Source: Thalassoglobus polymorphus
GTDB lineage: Bacteria; Planctomycetota; Planctomycetia; Planctomycetales; Planctomycetaceae
Direction: 5' to 3'
Length of the DNA stretch: 64,000 nt
NCBI RefSeq assembly: GCF_007744255.1
Contig: NZ_CP036267.1
Coordinates: forward strand, 1,404,601 to 1,468,600
A program made the position numbers and the translations under genes. Positions 25,268 to 34,231 of this stretch are shown one piece after another (positions within the stretch are counted from its first letter, which is position 1; each line of letters starts with the position of its first letter). A model generated the notes under the pieces. That model was not told where the DNA came from. It was given only the letters and a program-made list of their open reading frames with translations, and did not search any database.

Positions 25268-25816
25268 ATGAGCGAACGAATTATCATGCGAACTGGGGAA
25301 TGCCTTGTCGCCGGTGGTCCACCTTTTACTGCAGCTGAGCCAGAAGTTGTGATCGGTGAACTGGACGGACCTGTCGGGACAGCCATCGCCACGTTAACGG
25401 GTGGTCAGGCGGCAGGACACTCTAAGGTCTTTGCGATACTCGACACCGACATCCAGGTGAGACCTGTCACATTGATGGTCAGTAAGGTGACCGTCAAAAG
25501 TAGTTCTTACACCAACATTCTGATGGGGACCGTCCAGGCTGCGATTGCGAATGGTGTTCTCGACGCCGTTCGGGCTGGAGATATTCCGAAAGAAAAAGCG
25601 AACGATCTCGGGATCGTCTGCTCCGTCTGGCTCAACCCCGGGGCTGCGACTGATCCTGATCTGGATCACAAGGCACTGTTTGATATCCATCGCAAGGCGA
25701 CCGCTCAGGCGATCCACAAAGCAATGAACAACGAGCCGACCATCGATTGGCTTTTGGAACACCAGGACGAGATCACTCACAAATACTACCAGAGAGGTCT
25801 CGACGGCACGTTATAG
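25268..25816 (+). CDS. Formaldehyde-activating-enzyme (Fae) family protein, atypical paralogue
   Basis: 182 residues from the ATG at 25268 (AAGGA seven bases upstream). Fae condenses formaldehyde with tetrahydromethanopterin in C1 metabolism, a pathway known from planctomycetes. Family features: GECLVAGGPPFTAAEPEVVI, then GELDGPVGTAIATLTGGQ, SKVFAILDTDIQVRPVTLMV, SKVTVKSS, and MGTVQAAIANGVLDAV. In classical Fae the segment after 'GDGNEVAH' carries the catalytic histidine (His17). Here the aligned stretch (PPFTAAEPEVVIG) has no histidine. I therefore call it a Fae-like paralogue; activity is uncertain. No other C1 gene lies nearby. Confidence 0.85.
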   Translation: MSERIIMRTGECLVAGGPPFTAAEPEVVIGELDGPVGTAIATLTGGQAAGHSKVFAILDTDIQVRPVTLMVSKVTVKSSSYTNILMGTVQAAIANGVLDAVRAGDIPKEKANDLGIVCSVWLNPGAATDPDLDHKALFDIHRKATAQAIHKAMNNEPTIDWLLEHQDEITHKYYQRGLDGTL

Positions 25817-26100
25817 ACGTGGTGATGACGATTTAATTTGAAGACGACAATGTGGAGGTATCACAGTCAGTGCAAGTAAAACAGAGCAGGGGAGAGTGAC
25901 CGAGACTGTGTTAATGGTGAGCCATTTACGACGCATTCTCCCCTGTCACCTGGTGGCACCGGCGAAACGGAGAAACTGACTCGCACAATGGAGAAGTAGA
26001 CCGGTAAGATAAGAGAGCGTCGATGTCTCCCGTTTGTGCCACCTCGCTTTTACGCGACCAATCGGGATACGAAATTTTCACAATGATGGAGTTTCGAGCA

Positions 26101-26670
26101 ATGATTATGAAGATGTTCGCCATCCCGTTTGCGTTGGTCGTGTCGATGTCAGCAATCGACCTCGCTGCGCAAGAGTTGAACTTTCCTATGCCAAAGAAGG
26201 AGCACGAATGGCTCGACCAATTTACTGGGGAGTGGGACTCGATGTCGAAGAGTGTCGCGACTGCAAATTATCCCGCGATGCAGTGTTCAGGAACGTTGAA
26301 ATCTCGAATGGTCGGTGGCTTTTGGGTCCTCAATGAAATGACGGTCGACACCGGCGGCCTTCAAGTTATAGGGATTCAGACGATTGGCTATAGCGAGGAG
26401 AAGAAGAAATACGTTGGGACCTGGATTGATTCGATGACGAATCATATGTGGAAATAAGAAGGGACCGTTGACGACTCAGGAAAGAAGCTTTCGCTGCTTG
26501 CCGAAGGGCCAAACATGCTCAAGCCGGGGACAACGGCAACCTATCGAGACAGCTACGAGTTCAAATCGAAGGATCACATTATCGCAACATCCGAGATGAA
26601 AAATGAAGAGGGTGAATGGATCACATTTATGACGGGTGAATTCAAAAGGCGAAAGAGCGATAGCCAATGA
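26101..26670 (+). pseudogene. DUF1579 exported protein broken by one in-frame stop
   Basis: From the ATG at 26101: signal peptide MIMKMFAIPFALVVSMSAID..AAQ, then PMPKKEHEWLDQFTGEWDSM, the DUF1579 start. The frame stops at TAA (26455-26457) after MTNHMWK. It then continues without shift for 70 more codons (EGTVDDSGKKLSLLAEGPNM, TYRDSYEFKSKDHIIATSEM, ITFMTGEFKRR) to a TGA at 26668. The continuation is clearly the rest of the domain. The TAA stands where family members have an aromatic residue (MWxYEG), so one base change from TAT or TAC explains it. A recent nonsense mutation, a sequencing error or readthrough are all possible. Confidence 0.85.
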
Positions 26671-26831
26671 CCCCACTCAGTTCGGGGCAGATCGAGTGAG
26701 GTGATCGAAGCTCGTCGGTGAGTAAGCTGCCTGCAATCGACGGACGATCAACCATGTCGATAAATTTGAAATACTGAACTGCTGATTTAATTCACTTCAA
26801 CGACTAATAGATGACCGGGAGAATTATTCTT

Positions 26832-27896
26832 ATGATTTCACAAACTCGAATTTTCTGGTCGTTGCTGCTCGCAATTGCTTTCGGAGTTTCTCTTTCACCG
26901 ACAAGTCAGCTGAGCGCGCAGAATCCCGGATACGCGAAGGAACCGGTGATTACTGAGTACGACGTCGATCCGAGTTGGCCGGTGCGACCAGACGAGATTG
27001 GTGCAGCCGGGTGGGTCTCTGGGCTTTCCATTGACGACAAGGATCAGGTCTGGTTCTTTCGCAAAGGGCCGGACCCGGTACAGGTTTATACCAGCGACGG
27101 AAAATTTGTCCGCAGCTGGGGGAATGACCATAACTTCGTCAATCCCCATCATCTTCGTATCGGGCCGGATGGGAGTATCTGGCTTGCAGATTTCGGGCGT
27201 CATGTGGTGCAGAAGTTTACTGTTGAGGGGAAGCTGCTCCAGACATTAGGCGTTCTCGATGAGCGTGGTGATGACAACGATCATTTCGACCGTCCGACCG
27301 ACATGGCGATCACGCCTGCAGGGGATGTGTTTGTCACCGATGGTTACGGAAACAATCGTCGGATCATGCACTTTGATAGCGATGGGAAGTTCGTCAAAAC
27401 CTGGGGAGAGTATGGCTCTGCACCGGGCAGTTTTATCTTGCCACATTCCATCGTTGTCGATTCCAAAGGGAAGCTCTATGTGGCGGACCGGAACAGTGGA
27501 CGGATTCAGGTTTTTGATCAGTCAGGAAAGTATCTTGATTCATGGGGCAACGTCATCATGCCTTGGGGGCTCTCAATCACGAAGGATGATGAACTCTGGG
27601 TGTGCGGTTCTTCACCACACTGGTGGCTTCGCGATGGCAAGTACCCGGAGTTTAAGGACCAGGTCTTCATGAAGTTTTCGACTGATGGGCGAGTCCTGCA
27701 GGTTTGGCAAATTCCCCTTGGCGATATTGGAGACAACAAGAACAAGCCAGATACTTCTCGACTCAAACCGGGTGAAGCCGTCGGCGTTCATTGCATCGCT
27801 GCCGACTCGAAAGGCAATTTATTCGTTGGCGAAATCTACAGCGAACGCGCCCAGAAGTTTGTCCCCGTGACCAGCCGAACTCCTTCGAAGAAGTAA
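26832..27896 (+). CDS. Exported NHL-repeat protein (amidating-lyase-like)
   Basis: 354 residues from the ATG at 26832, preceded by GGGAG (an ATG at 26811 is the alternative). Signal peptide MISQTRIFWSLLLAIAFGVS..SAQ. NHL beta-propeller repeats: GPDPVQVYTSDGKFVRSWGN, DFGRHVVQKFTVEGKLLQTL, GNNRRIMHFDSDGKFVKTWG, NSGRIQVFDQSGKYLDSWGN. The layout resembles the peptidyl-alpha-hydroxyglycine alpha-amidating lyase family in planctomycete genomes. The lyase metal ligands cannot be verified by eye, so an enzymatic claim is not made. Confidence 0.85.
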   Translation: MISQTRIFWSLLLAIAFGVSLSPTSQLSAQNPGYAKEPVITEYDVDPSWPVRPDEIGAAGWVSGLSIDDKDQVWFFRKGPDPVQVYTSDGKFVRSWGNDHNFVNPHHLRIGPDGSIWLADFGRHVVQKFTVEGKLLQTLGVLDERGDDNDHFDRPTDMAITPAGDVFVTDGYGNNRRIMHFDSDGKFVKTWGEYGSAPGSFILPHSIVVDSKGKLYVADRNSGRIQVFDQSGKYLDSWGNVIMPWGLSITKDDELWVCGSSPHWWLRDGKYPEFKDQVFMKFSTDGRVLQVWQIPLGDIGDNKNKPDTSRLKPGEAVGVHCIAADSKGNLFVGEIYSERAQKFVPVTSRTPSKK

Positions 27897-27956
27897 TAGA
27901 AGCTGACGTTTTCTCTTAACGTACGTGTCATCGTAGCGATGTTGGTCGCACTTCAT

Positions 27957-28060
27957 TAGAGCAGTTTGCTCTACCGCGTGCCCGTGAAGAACGCATTTCG
28001 CTAGTAAAAATGCTGTTCGCCACGAGGCAGATCCTGCAAGCCAATTCGAAAGATGCTCAA
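27957..28060 (+). repeat. 104-bp dispersed repeat, copy B
   Basis: Starts TAGAGCA, 60 bases after the NHL gene stop. The core is identical in CTGTTCGCCACGAGGCAGA and CCAATTCGAAAGATGCTC. The right end is altered (TGCTCAA for TGCTCTA), so the terminal inverted repeat is imperfect. Confidence 0.9.
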
Positions 28061-28064
28061 GAGA

Positions 28065-28103
28065 AATTGGTGTTCGCCACGCGGCGGTGCGCGAACACCA
28101 ATT
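28065..28103. terminator. Large hairpin joined to repeat copy B
   Basis: AATTGGTGTTCGC and GCGAACACCAATT form a 13-bp perfect stem with a 13-base GC-rich loop, placed directly after repeat copy B. Parts (TGTTCGCCACG) echo the repeat core, so it may have arisen from a second, inverted repeat fragment. It lies between two convergent genes and could stop both transcripts. Confidence 0.55.
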
Positions 28104-28209
28104 CATATACTCCTGAAGTCGGAACAAGCGACTTTTCGTCTGAAATGCAGTCTCTACGGACGCAAGCAAACGATAAGGCGAGAAAGTTCTTTGAGGGTGA
28201 ACTATGGGA

Positions 28210-29673
28210 TTACTTCACAGCTGATTTGCCTTTCATCTCATTCATCATTTCGAGCAAATTGTTGACGAGAATGACTGAAGCATCCTTCTGCACTTGATTT
28301 GTTCCCAGCCACGTTTCGTAGCCACCGAGTCGGTGCTGTTCGGGAGTTGGGAGGTATCCGTGTCGGCCATTGGCAAGACCGATGACCATCGTTTGAGGAA
28401 ACGGGCTTCTGTCTTTGAGTTCGAGTCCCGTCTCGACGAATGTTTCAAACGGAATCCCACAGACGACAAGATCGCCGATGCGGATCGCCTGGATTTTAAC
28501 AGTGAGGGTTTCTTCTTCTCGTTCTGCAAATTGAACGACCCGACGGGCGTAGTTCTGGGCGAGTCGCGGCAGACTGTCGATCTCTGCTTTGTCTTTGACC
28601 GCCAGAACTTTACGGGCCGCATCGACTTCTTCAGCAGAGGGACGCCGATATTTCAGTTCTACTTTTCGTTCCAGCATCTGTAATGGGACGTTGTTTTTGT
28701 GTTCATCAATTTTTCGATGGGCGAACCAGGCGGTGTCCGCAGCCTTTCGAGCGACAATTCGAATTTGCTCAAATGGTTCGCGAGGAGGGCGTGTGACATT
28801 AAATGGAATGTTATTGATGTCGCCGGATGTCCCGTTTGACATCATCGCCACGAACTCATTGCTTCCACGTAATCGAGCGGGCATCAGGCGGGCGAATTCT
28901 CCAAAATAATCTGCCGAGAGCTGACCTCGGGGAGTCGCACCCACATAATGCAGAGAATAATTTGCGAAGAGTGCGAGTTGTCTGCGCCGCGCGTTCTGAA
29001 TAGAGATGATCGTAATGTCGGGATCAGTTGGTCCGGCAGGACGATCCAAAACATCAGGGCTGCGTGACGGGTTCATTTTGACGATGTCCATCTTTCCAAA
29101 TGGATTCAGTGGCATCTTACCCGCTTTCAGAAACCAGCGACGATTGAAGACTTCATCAGGTAAAGGATGAGAGGCAGCACCCACAGATGCCGGTTGTAGA
29201 GATGCGTGAGCTTGAACAATCGATTCCGCCATTCCCTCAGTCAGGACTTTGCGATACGCAACAGCAGGAGCATCTTTACTTCTTGTACTGTAAGGGGGGC
29301 CGCTATGTGTATGCGTTGAACTGATCAGCATGTGATCGACTTTAATTCCGGTTTTCTTCGCGGCGATTGCTTTGGCTTCGTCCAAAATTTCTGGAGAGAC
29401 TCCCAAGCTGTCGACAACGACCATTGCCAGTGTGGTGACACCATTGTCGAGAACTATTGCTCGGGCGAAGAGAGGGTCGTGCGCACTTGTGGCCATGTTC
29501 GCATTGAATCCACCAGGCATGTTCAGAGGGAACTCTGTGGGTGTGATGTCGACAGCTGCAGCACCAGCCCGCAACGGGGTTTCAGAAGGGGCGGGCTCTT
29601 TCTTCTCTTCTCCGAATAATGAAAAGTTTGAGAACCAGAAGACTGCGAGAGCGAAGTAAATGATCTTGGGCAT
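28210..29673 (-). CDS. Neutral/alkaline ceramidase-like exported protein
   Basis: 487 residues. Signal peptide MPKIIYFALAVFWFSNFSLF. Typical features: RAGAAAVDITPTEFPLNMPG (N-terminal), the zinc-site SSTHTHSGPPY (about 118-128), LALFANYSLHYVGATPRGQL (second His region), NGTSGDINNIPFN and GLANGRHGYLPTPEQHRLGG. This is the neutral ceramidase N-terminal domain used by planctomycetes in many paralogues; the substrate of bacterial members is often unknown (amide bonds of lipids). Similar proteins occur at 34232 and as the N-terminal part at 44426. Confidence 0.87.
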   Translation of the reverse strand: MPKIIYFALAVFWFSNFSLFGEEKKEPAPSETPLRAGAAAVDITPTEFPLNMPGGFNANMATSAHDPLFARAIVLDNGVTTLAMVVVDSLGVSPEILDEAKAIAAKKTGIKVDHMLISSTHTHSGPPYSTRSKDAPAVAYRKVLTEGMAESIVQAHASLQPASVGAASHPLPDEVFNRRWFLKAGKMPLNPFGKMDIVKMNPSRSPDVLDRPAGPTDPDITIISIQNARRRQLALFANYSLHYVGATPRGQLSADYFGEFARLMPARLRGSNEFVAMMSNGTSGDINNIPFNVTRPPREPFEQIRIVARKAADTAWFAHRKIDEHKNNVPLQMLERKVELKYRRPSAEEVDAARKVLAVKDKAEIDSLPRLAQNYARRVVQFAEREEETLTVKIQAIRIGDLVVCGIPFETFVETGLELKDRSPFPQTMVIGLANGRHGYLPTPEQHRLGGYETWLGTNQVQKDASVILVNNLLEMMNEMKGKSAVK

Positions 29674-30168
29674 ATCTTACTTTCTCTGTGTGGGTTTTGG
29701 TGAACCGAATCGGGGAGCAGCAACTCTCTGCTCGTGAAAGGATGGAGGGCAGGGTGACATCACGAGATGTGATATCGTCCATTTCAGGTGTGCGGACAAG
29801 TCTGTGGGAATGTGCGGTGAGGCCGCCTCATCATTGCGATTCAGAGGAAGTTCTCATCATGCATTTGAGGCCTCAATTATTCTTGCCATAGTCAAGGTGA
29901 CAAGCAAGTCAGCGAGGATTTTCAAGTCGTAACGAAAGTTGAAAAATTTTTTCCTCTAAGAAAATCTCTTTATGAAAGACCCATATCCAAAGACCAGTGA
30001 AGAAAGTTTCTTCTTTCGTTTTTTATTGAGGCTGATCTTAAACTCTAGCGATCTCAGTTAGGGATAGATAACCTGCAATGAGTTCACTGGACTTCTTGAA
30101 TACCAAGTGAAGAATGATTTTTTCATTGGTCACTCTATACCCACATACAAAAGCCTTGAGACCTTCAA
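29674..30168. other. Divergent intergenic region
   Basis: 495 bases between the ceramidase-like gene (leftward) and a CocE hydrolase gene (rightward). AT-rich around 29880-30040. No gene or conserved repeat recognised; both promoters must lie here. Confidence 0.5.
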
Positions 30169-31998
30169 ATGAATTTGACTCTCCTTCGTTTTGTCTTGGC
30201 CTGTTGTATTGTGCCTGCTTTGGTAACGGGGTTTTCCGTTGTCGCTGAGGCTCAGGCACCACAAGCTGGTGACTATTCTAAAGTGAAGCATCAGGTCCGC
30301 GAGGAACTGAACAGCGAAGCGCCGATGCGTGATGGTGTCAAACTGAAGATTGATATCTTCCGCCCCGAAGCAGAAGGGCGCTTCCCAGCGATACTTCAAC
30401 AGACACCGTACAACAAAAATGGACAGGCTGGACGCGCAAGGAATTTTGCCTCGCGTGGCTATGTGGTTATCAATGTTGATTCTCGGGGCCGGTTTGAATC
30501 GGGCGGAGAGTGGGATCCCTTTTCGGCGAAGCACAAGACCGATGGCTACGATTTAGTCCAATGGATCGCGGAGCAAAGTTGGTGTAACGGAAACGTTGGC
30601 ACCTACGGTTTGTCATATATGGGTTGGACTCAGTGGTGGACAGCGTCTCAATCGCCGCCTGCATTAAAAGCGATCGTCCCCGAGGTTGCTCCACCGGATC
30701 AATTTTATAACTGCCCGTATCAAAACGGAATCTTCGTCTGCTGGATGATGGACTGGGCAGGCTCCACATCTGGCCGAAATCCACATCGTGCTGGCCCAGG
30801 TGCTTACGGTGGATTCGCCGTGAATCGCGAGGAGGCCTATGACCAACTTCCTTATATCGACTTCGACAAAACTCGGAATTACAAACCCAATACATGGTGG
30901 CGGAAGTGGATTGAGCAAAACACTGCGAGCGGTGAATACTGGAAGGCAATTTCATATCAGACGCCTGAGAGTTACGCGAAAGTGAAGGTTCCATCATTGG
31001 CGATTTCCGGATGGTTTGACGCGAACTTTACCGGCACGCCCATGAATTATCTGGCAATGAAGAAACATGGGGGGACTGAAGCGGCACGCCAACCCCGAAT
31101 GGTGATCGGTCCCTGGCAACACATTATCAATCGAAGCCACGTCGCAGCCGGTGTCGATTTTGGCGAGCAGGCGATCATTGACTGGGACGGTTACATCCTG
31201 CGATGGTTCGACCATCATCTCAAAGGCGTTGATAATGGAGTGTTGAAAGACCCTCCTGTGCATGTTTTTGTCATGGGAAGGAACGAATGGCGAACGGCAC
31301 AGGACTGGCCGTTGCCGGAGACGAAATTTACGAAATATTATTTGCACAGTTCCGGAAATGCCAACTCTTCAGACGGAGACGGTCGTCTCACTACGCTTCC
31401 GCCAGGTGACGAATCGCCGGACCATTACGTCTACGATCCTCGCGATCCAACACCCTCAGCAGGCTTCACTAACGGTCACATTGATGGCCCTCGCGACATC
31501 AGTCAGTCGGCAAAGCGACAGGATGTTTTGGTCTATGAGACTCCAGTTCTCACGAAAGACGTCGAACTCATCGGCCCGATTTCTGCCAAAATTTTTGCCG
31601 CCACAAATGCTCACGATACCGATTGGATGATTCGTCTTTCCGATGTCAAACCTGACGGCAGTGCGTTGTTTCTGGCTGAGGGAGTCATGCGAGCGAGGCA
31701 TCGAGATCCTGAAAACAACGGAGCCTTTGATCCTTACAAATTGAGTGAAATTAAACCCGATGAAGCGTATGAATATCAGATTGAATTTTGGCGACCAACC
31801 GGGAACGTGTTCGCCCGTGGAAATCGCATTCGAGTTGAAATTTCCAGTAGCTACTATCCGTACTATTTAAGAAACCCAAACTCAAAAATGGATAACATCG
31901 GAAAGGTCACCACTTTTCAATCAGCAAAGCAAACAATTTTTCATGATGCAAAACGTCCCTCACATCTCACGCTTCCCGTCATTCCGGTTGGCCAGTGA
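30169..31998 (+). CDS. Exported CocE/NonD-family hydrolase (paralogue 1)
   Basis: 609 residues with signal MNLTLLRFVLACCIVPALVT..EAQ. Alpha/beta-hydrolase of the X-Pro dipeptidyl peptidase S15 / cocaine esterase family: MRDGVKLKIDIFRPEA, LQQTPYNKNGQ, GTYGLSYMGWTQW (nucleophile Ser in G-x-S-Y-x-G), then the acid/His region GPWQHIINRSH. The C-terminal jelly-roll domain (VELIGPISAKIFAATNAHDT, RIRVEISSSYYPYYLRNP) is typical. It hydrolyses ester or amide bonds; the substrate cannot be inferred. It is followed by copy C of the 104-bp repeat and by a second paralogue. Confidence 0.9.
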   Translation: MNLTLLRFVLACCIVPALVTGFSVVAEAQAPQAGDYSKVKHQVREELNSEAPMRDGVKLKIDIFRPEAEGRFPAILQQTPYNKNGQAGRARNFASRGYVVINVDSRGRFESGGEWDPFSAKHKTDGYDLVQWIAEQSWCNGNVGTYGLSYMGWTQWWTASQSPPALKAIVPEVAPPDQFYNCPYQNGIFVCWMMDWAGSTSGRNPHRAGPGAYGGFAVNREEAYDQLPYIDFDKTRNYKPNTWWRKWIEQNTASGEYWKAISYQTPESYAKVKVPSLAISGWFDANFTGTPMNYLAMKKHGGTEAARQPRMVIGPWQHIINRSHVAAGVDFGEQAIIDWDGYILRWFDHHLKGVDNGVLKDPPVHVFVMGRNEWRTAQDWPLPETKFTKYYLHSSGNANSSDGDGRLTTLPPGDESPDHYVYDPRDPTPSAGFTNGHIDGPRDISQSAKRQDVLVYETPVLTKDVELIGPISAKIFAATNAHDTDWMIRLSDVKPDGSALFLAEGVMRARHRDPENNGAFDPYKLSEIKPDEAYEYQIEFWRPTGNVFARGNRIRVEISSSYYPYYLRNPNSKMDNIGKVTTFQSAKQTIFHDAKRPSHLTLPVIPVGQ

Positions 31999-32138
31999 AC
32001 GACTTGATGATCTCCCATTAAGATGAAATTTTCGATGAGGCTTGTTTTCTGATTCATTGGTGACAAAGCTGAACCGTTAAAGTGCTTTGACACTGTTCGT
32101 TGGGCGTTTCGATCACCACGACGATGCGGTGGCAGTCT

Positions 32139-32242
32139 TAGAGCAGTTTGCTCTACCGTTTGCTCGTGAAGAACGCATTTCTCCAGTAAAAATGCTGTTC
32201 GCCACGAGGCAGAACCTACAAACCAATTCGAAAGATGCTCTA
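32139..32242 (+). repeat. 104-bp dispersed repeat, copy C
   Basis: Complete copy with TAGAGCA/TGCTCTA ends, 141 bases after the first CocE gene and 53 before the next start. Differences from A include GAACCTACAAACC for GATCCTGCAAACC. Confidence 0.9.
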
Positions 32243-32295
32243 GTATTCGCACTCTTTAACTATCGTTGAACAATAAAATTTTGAAGGAAGTTTGA

Positions 32296-34167
32296 ATGCG
32301 TACGATGCACCACTGGGTGTTGCTGATCACACTTTGTCTTACGAGCGGGGCGTACTCGCATGCGGACGACTACGTTGTTGAAAAAGATATCATGGTCCCG
32401 ATGCGGGATGGAATACGGCTGGCGACGGATGTCTATCGGCCAGCTCAAGACGGGAAACCGGTCGATGAAGCACTCCCCGTGATCTTGAGCCGACTTCCTT
32501 ACAACAAAAATGGACAAGTCACAGCTGCCAAGTATTTTGCCGCAAATGGATACGTGTTTGTTGCGCAAGATACTCGTGGTCGCTACAAGTCTGAGGGAGT
32601 CTGGCACATGCTCAGCGACGACGGCCCCGACGGTGTCGACTGTGCAGCCTGGATCGGGAAGCAGCCATGGTCGAATGGCAAAATCGGGATGATTGGGACT
32701 TCTTATTATGGGGGAACGCAACATTCGATGGCCCTCGCTGGTGCTCCTGAATTGACGACAGTCATCCCCGTCGATGCCATGTCAAACATGGGACGACAGA
32801 GCCTTCGCAATGCGGGCGCTTTCGAGCTGCGGTTTTGGAATTGGATCTTTCTGAACGCCGGTCGCGGGAGTCGTGCTTCACATGATCCCGGAACAGTTGA
32901 AGTTCTGAAAGAAATGGCGGATCAACGATTTGCCTACCTCGAGAATTTCCCGACACGACGCGGACAAACTCCGTTGCGACTCGCTCCCGAATACGAAGAC
33001 TGGTTGCTGACTGCAATGGAAAGCGGACCGGATGATGAGTTCTGGTCGGCAGTGAACATTGTGGAAGATCCTGAGAAGTACAAAGATATTCCTGTTTATC
33101 TGGTCTCAGGCTGGTACGACTCCTGGGGTGGGAACAACACTGCCAACTTTATGGCACTCAGCAAGACCATCAAAGGGCCCGTTTTCATGATCATGGGACC
33201 GTGGATTCATGGTCAACAGGCTGCTTATGCACACGGGGATGTCACATTCGGCAAAGAAGCAGCCATTGCAGATCAGTGGGCGTGGCGCAAGGAATGGTAC
33301 GACCGCTGGTTGAAAGGGATCGACAACTCTGTCGGCAAATCTGGTCTATTCAAGACACCAGTCCGAATTTTCGTCATGGGAACCGGCGACGGCACGAAGG
33401 ACGAGAAAGGCCGCTTGAAGCATGGTGGATATTGGAGAAGTGAAAACGACTGGCCATTAGCCCGGACAGAGTACACAGATTTCTATCTGCAACCTGACGG
33501 CAACTTGTCGACTGCCAAATCAGAAGAAGAAAAAGCAGTCACTCAATTCCAGTTCGATCCAAAAAATCCAGTCCCGACCATTGGGGGGAACATTTCTTCA
33601 GGCAATGACATTCTGTTGCAAGGTGCACGAAATCAAAAAGGGGGGCCACACGTCTGGAATTTCAAAGCGCCAATTCCAATCTCCGCGCGCAATGATGTTC
33701 TCGTTTTTCAATCGGAACCACTCGAAGAAGACCTTGAAGTAACTGGTGAAATCGAAGTGAAACTATTTGCCTCCAGTTCTGCAGTTGATACCGACTTCAC
33801 TGCGAAGTTGATCGATGTCTATCCATCATCGACAGACTGGCCGGCCGGTTTTGACTTAAATATTGGAGACGGAATTGTTCGCGGACGATTTCGGGAATCA
33901 CTCAAGAAAGAAGTCTTGATGAATCCCGGCGAGACTTACGAATTTACAATCAGGCTTTATCCGACTTCGAATGTCTTCAAGAAAGGCCATCGAATCCGGG
34001 TCGATATTTCGAGCTCCAATTATCCTCGCTTCGATGTGAATCCCAACACGGGCGAACCGTTGAACCGGCATCGACGAACAGAAGTGGCAACTCAAACAAT
34101 TTTCCATGATGCCTCGCACCCAAGCCGGATCATTTTGCCTGTGATTCCCACAACACCCGCAAAGTAA
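32296..34167 (+). CDS. Exported CocE/NonD-family hydrolase (paralogue 2)
   Basis: 623 residues, signal MRTMHHWVLLITLCLTSGAY. AAGGAAG precedes the ATG. Same architecture as its neighbour: MVPMRDGIRLATDVYRPA, LSRLPYNKNGQVT, GMIGTSYYGGTQH (Ser nucleophile), GPWIHGQQAAYAHGD (His), and a C-terminal jelly roll (GEIEVKLFASSSAVDTDFTA, RIRVDISSSNYPRFDVNPNT). The two share order of motifs but are clearly diverged, so the duplication is old. Proximity to the ceramidase-like gene at 34232 (64-base gap) suggests a joint transcript. Confidence 0.9.
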   Translation: MRTMHHWVLLITLCLTSGAYSHADDYVVEKDIMVPMRDGIRLATDVYRPAQDGKPVDEALPVILSRLPYNKNGQVTAAKYFAANGYVFVAQDTRGRYKSEGVWHMLSDDGPDGVDCAAWIGKQPWSNGKIGMIGTSYYGGTQHSMALAGAPELTTVIPVDAMSNMGRQSLRNAGAFELRFWNWIFLNAGRGSRASHDPGTVEVLKEMADQRFAYLENFPTRRGQTPLRLAPEYEDWLLTAMESGPDDEFWSAVNIVEDPEKYKDIPVYLVSGWYDSWGGNNTANFMALSKTIKGPVFMIMGPWIHGQQAAYAHGDVTFGKEAAIADQWAWRKEWYDRWLKGIDNSVGKSGLFKTPVRIFVMGTGDGTKDEKGRLKHGGYWRSENDWPLARTEYTDFYLQPDGNLSTAKSEEEKAVTQFQFDPKNPVPTIGGNISSGNDILLQGARNQKGGPHVWNFKAPIPISARNDVLVFQSEPLEEDLEVTGEIEVKLFASSSAVDTDFTAKLIDVYPSSTDWPAGFDLNIGDGIVRGRFRESLKKEVLMNPGETYEFTIRLYPTSNVFKKGHRIRVDISSSNYPRFDVNPNTGEPLNRHRRTEVATQTIFHDASHPSRIILPVIPTTPAK

Positions 34168-34231
34168 TTTCCTTCCTCTCGCAAGTGTACGGGCTGTTCC
34201 GACACTTCCTACCCGAATCGGAGAAAACTCA

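Noticed and set aside
25887..25945. CAGGGGAGA/TCTCCCCTG hairpin as a terminator of the Fae-like gene
   Set aside because: The 9-bp arms are separated by 41 bases and not followed by a T run.
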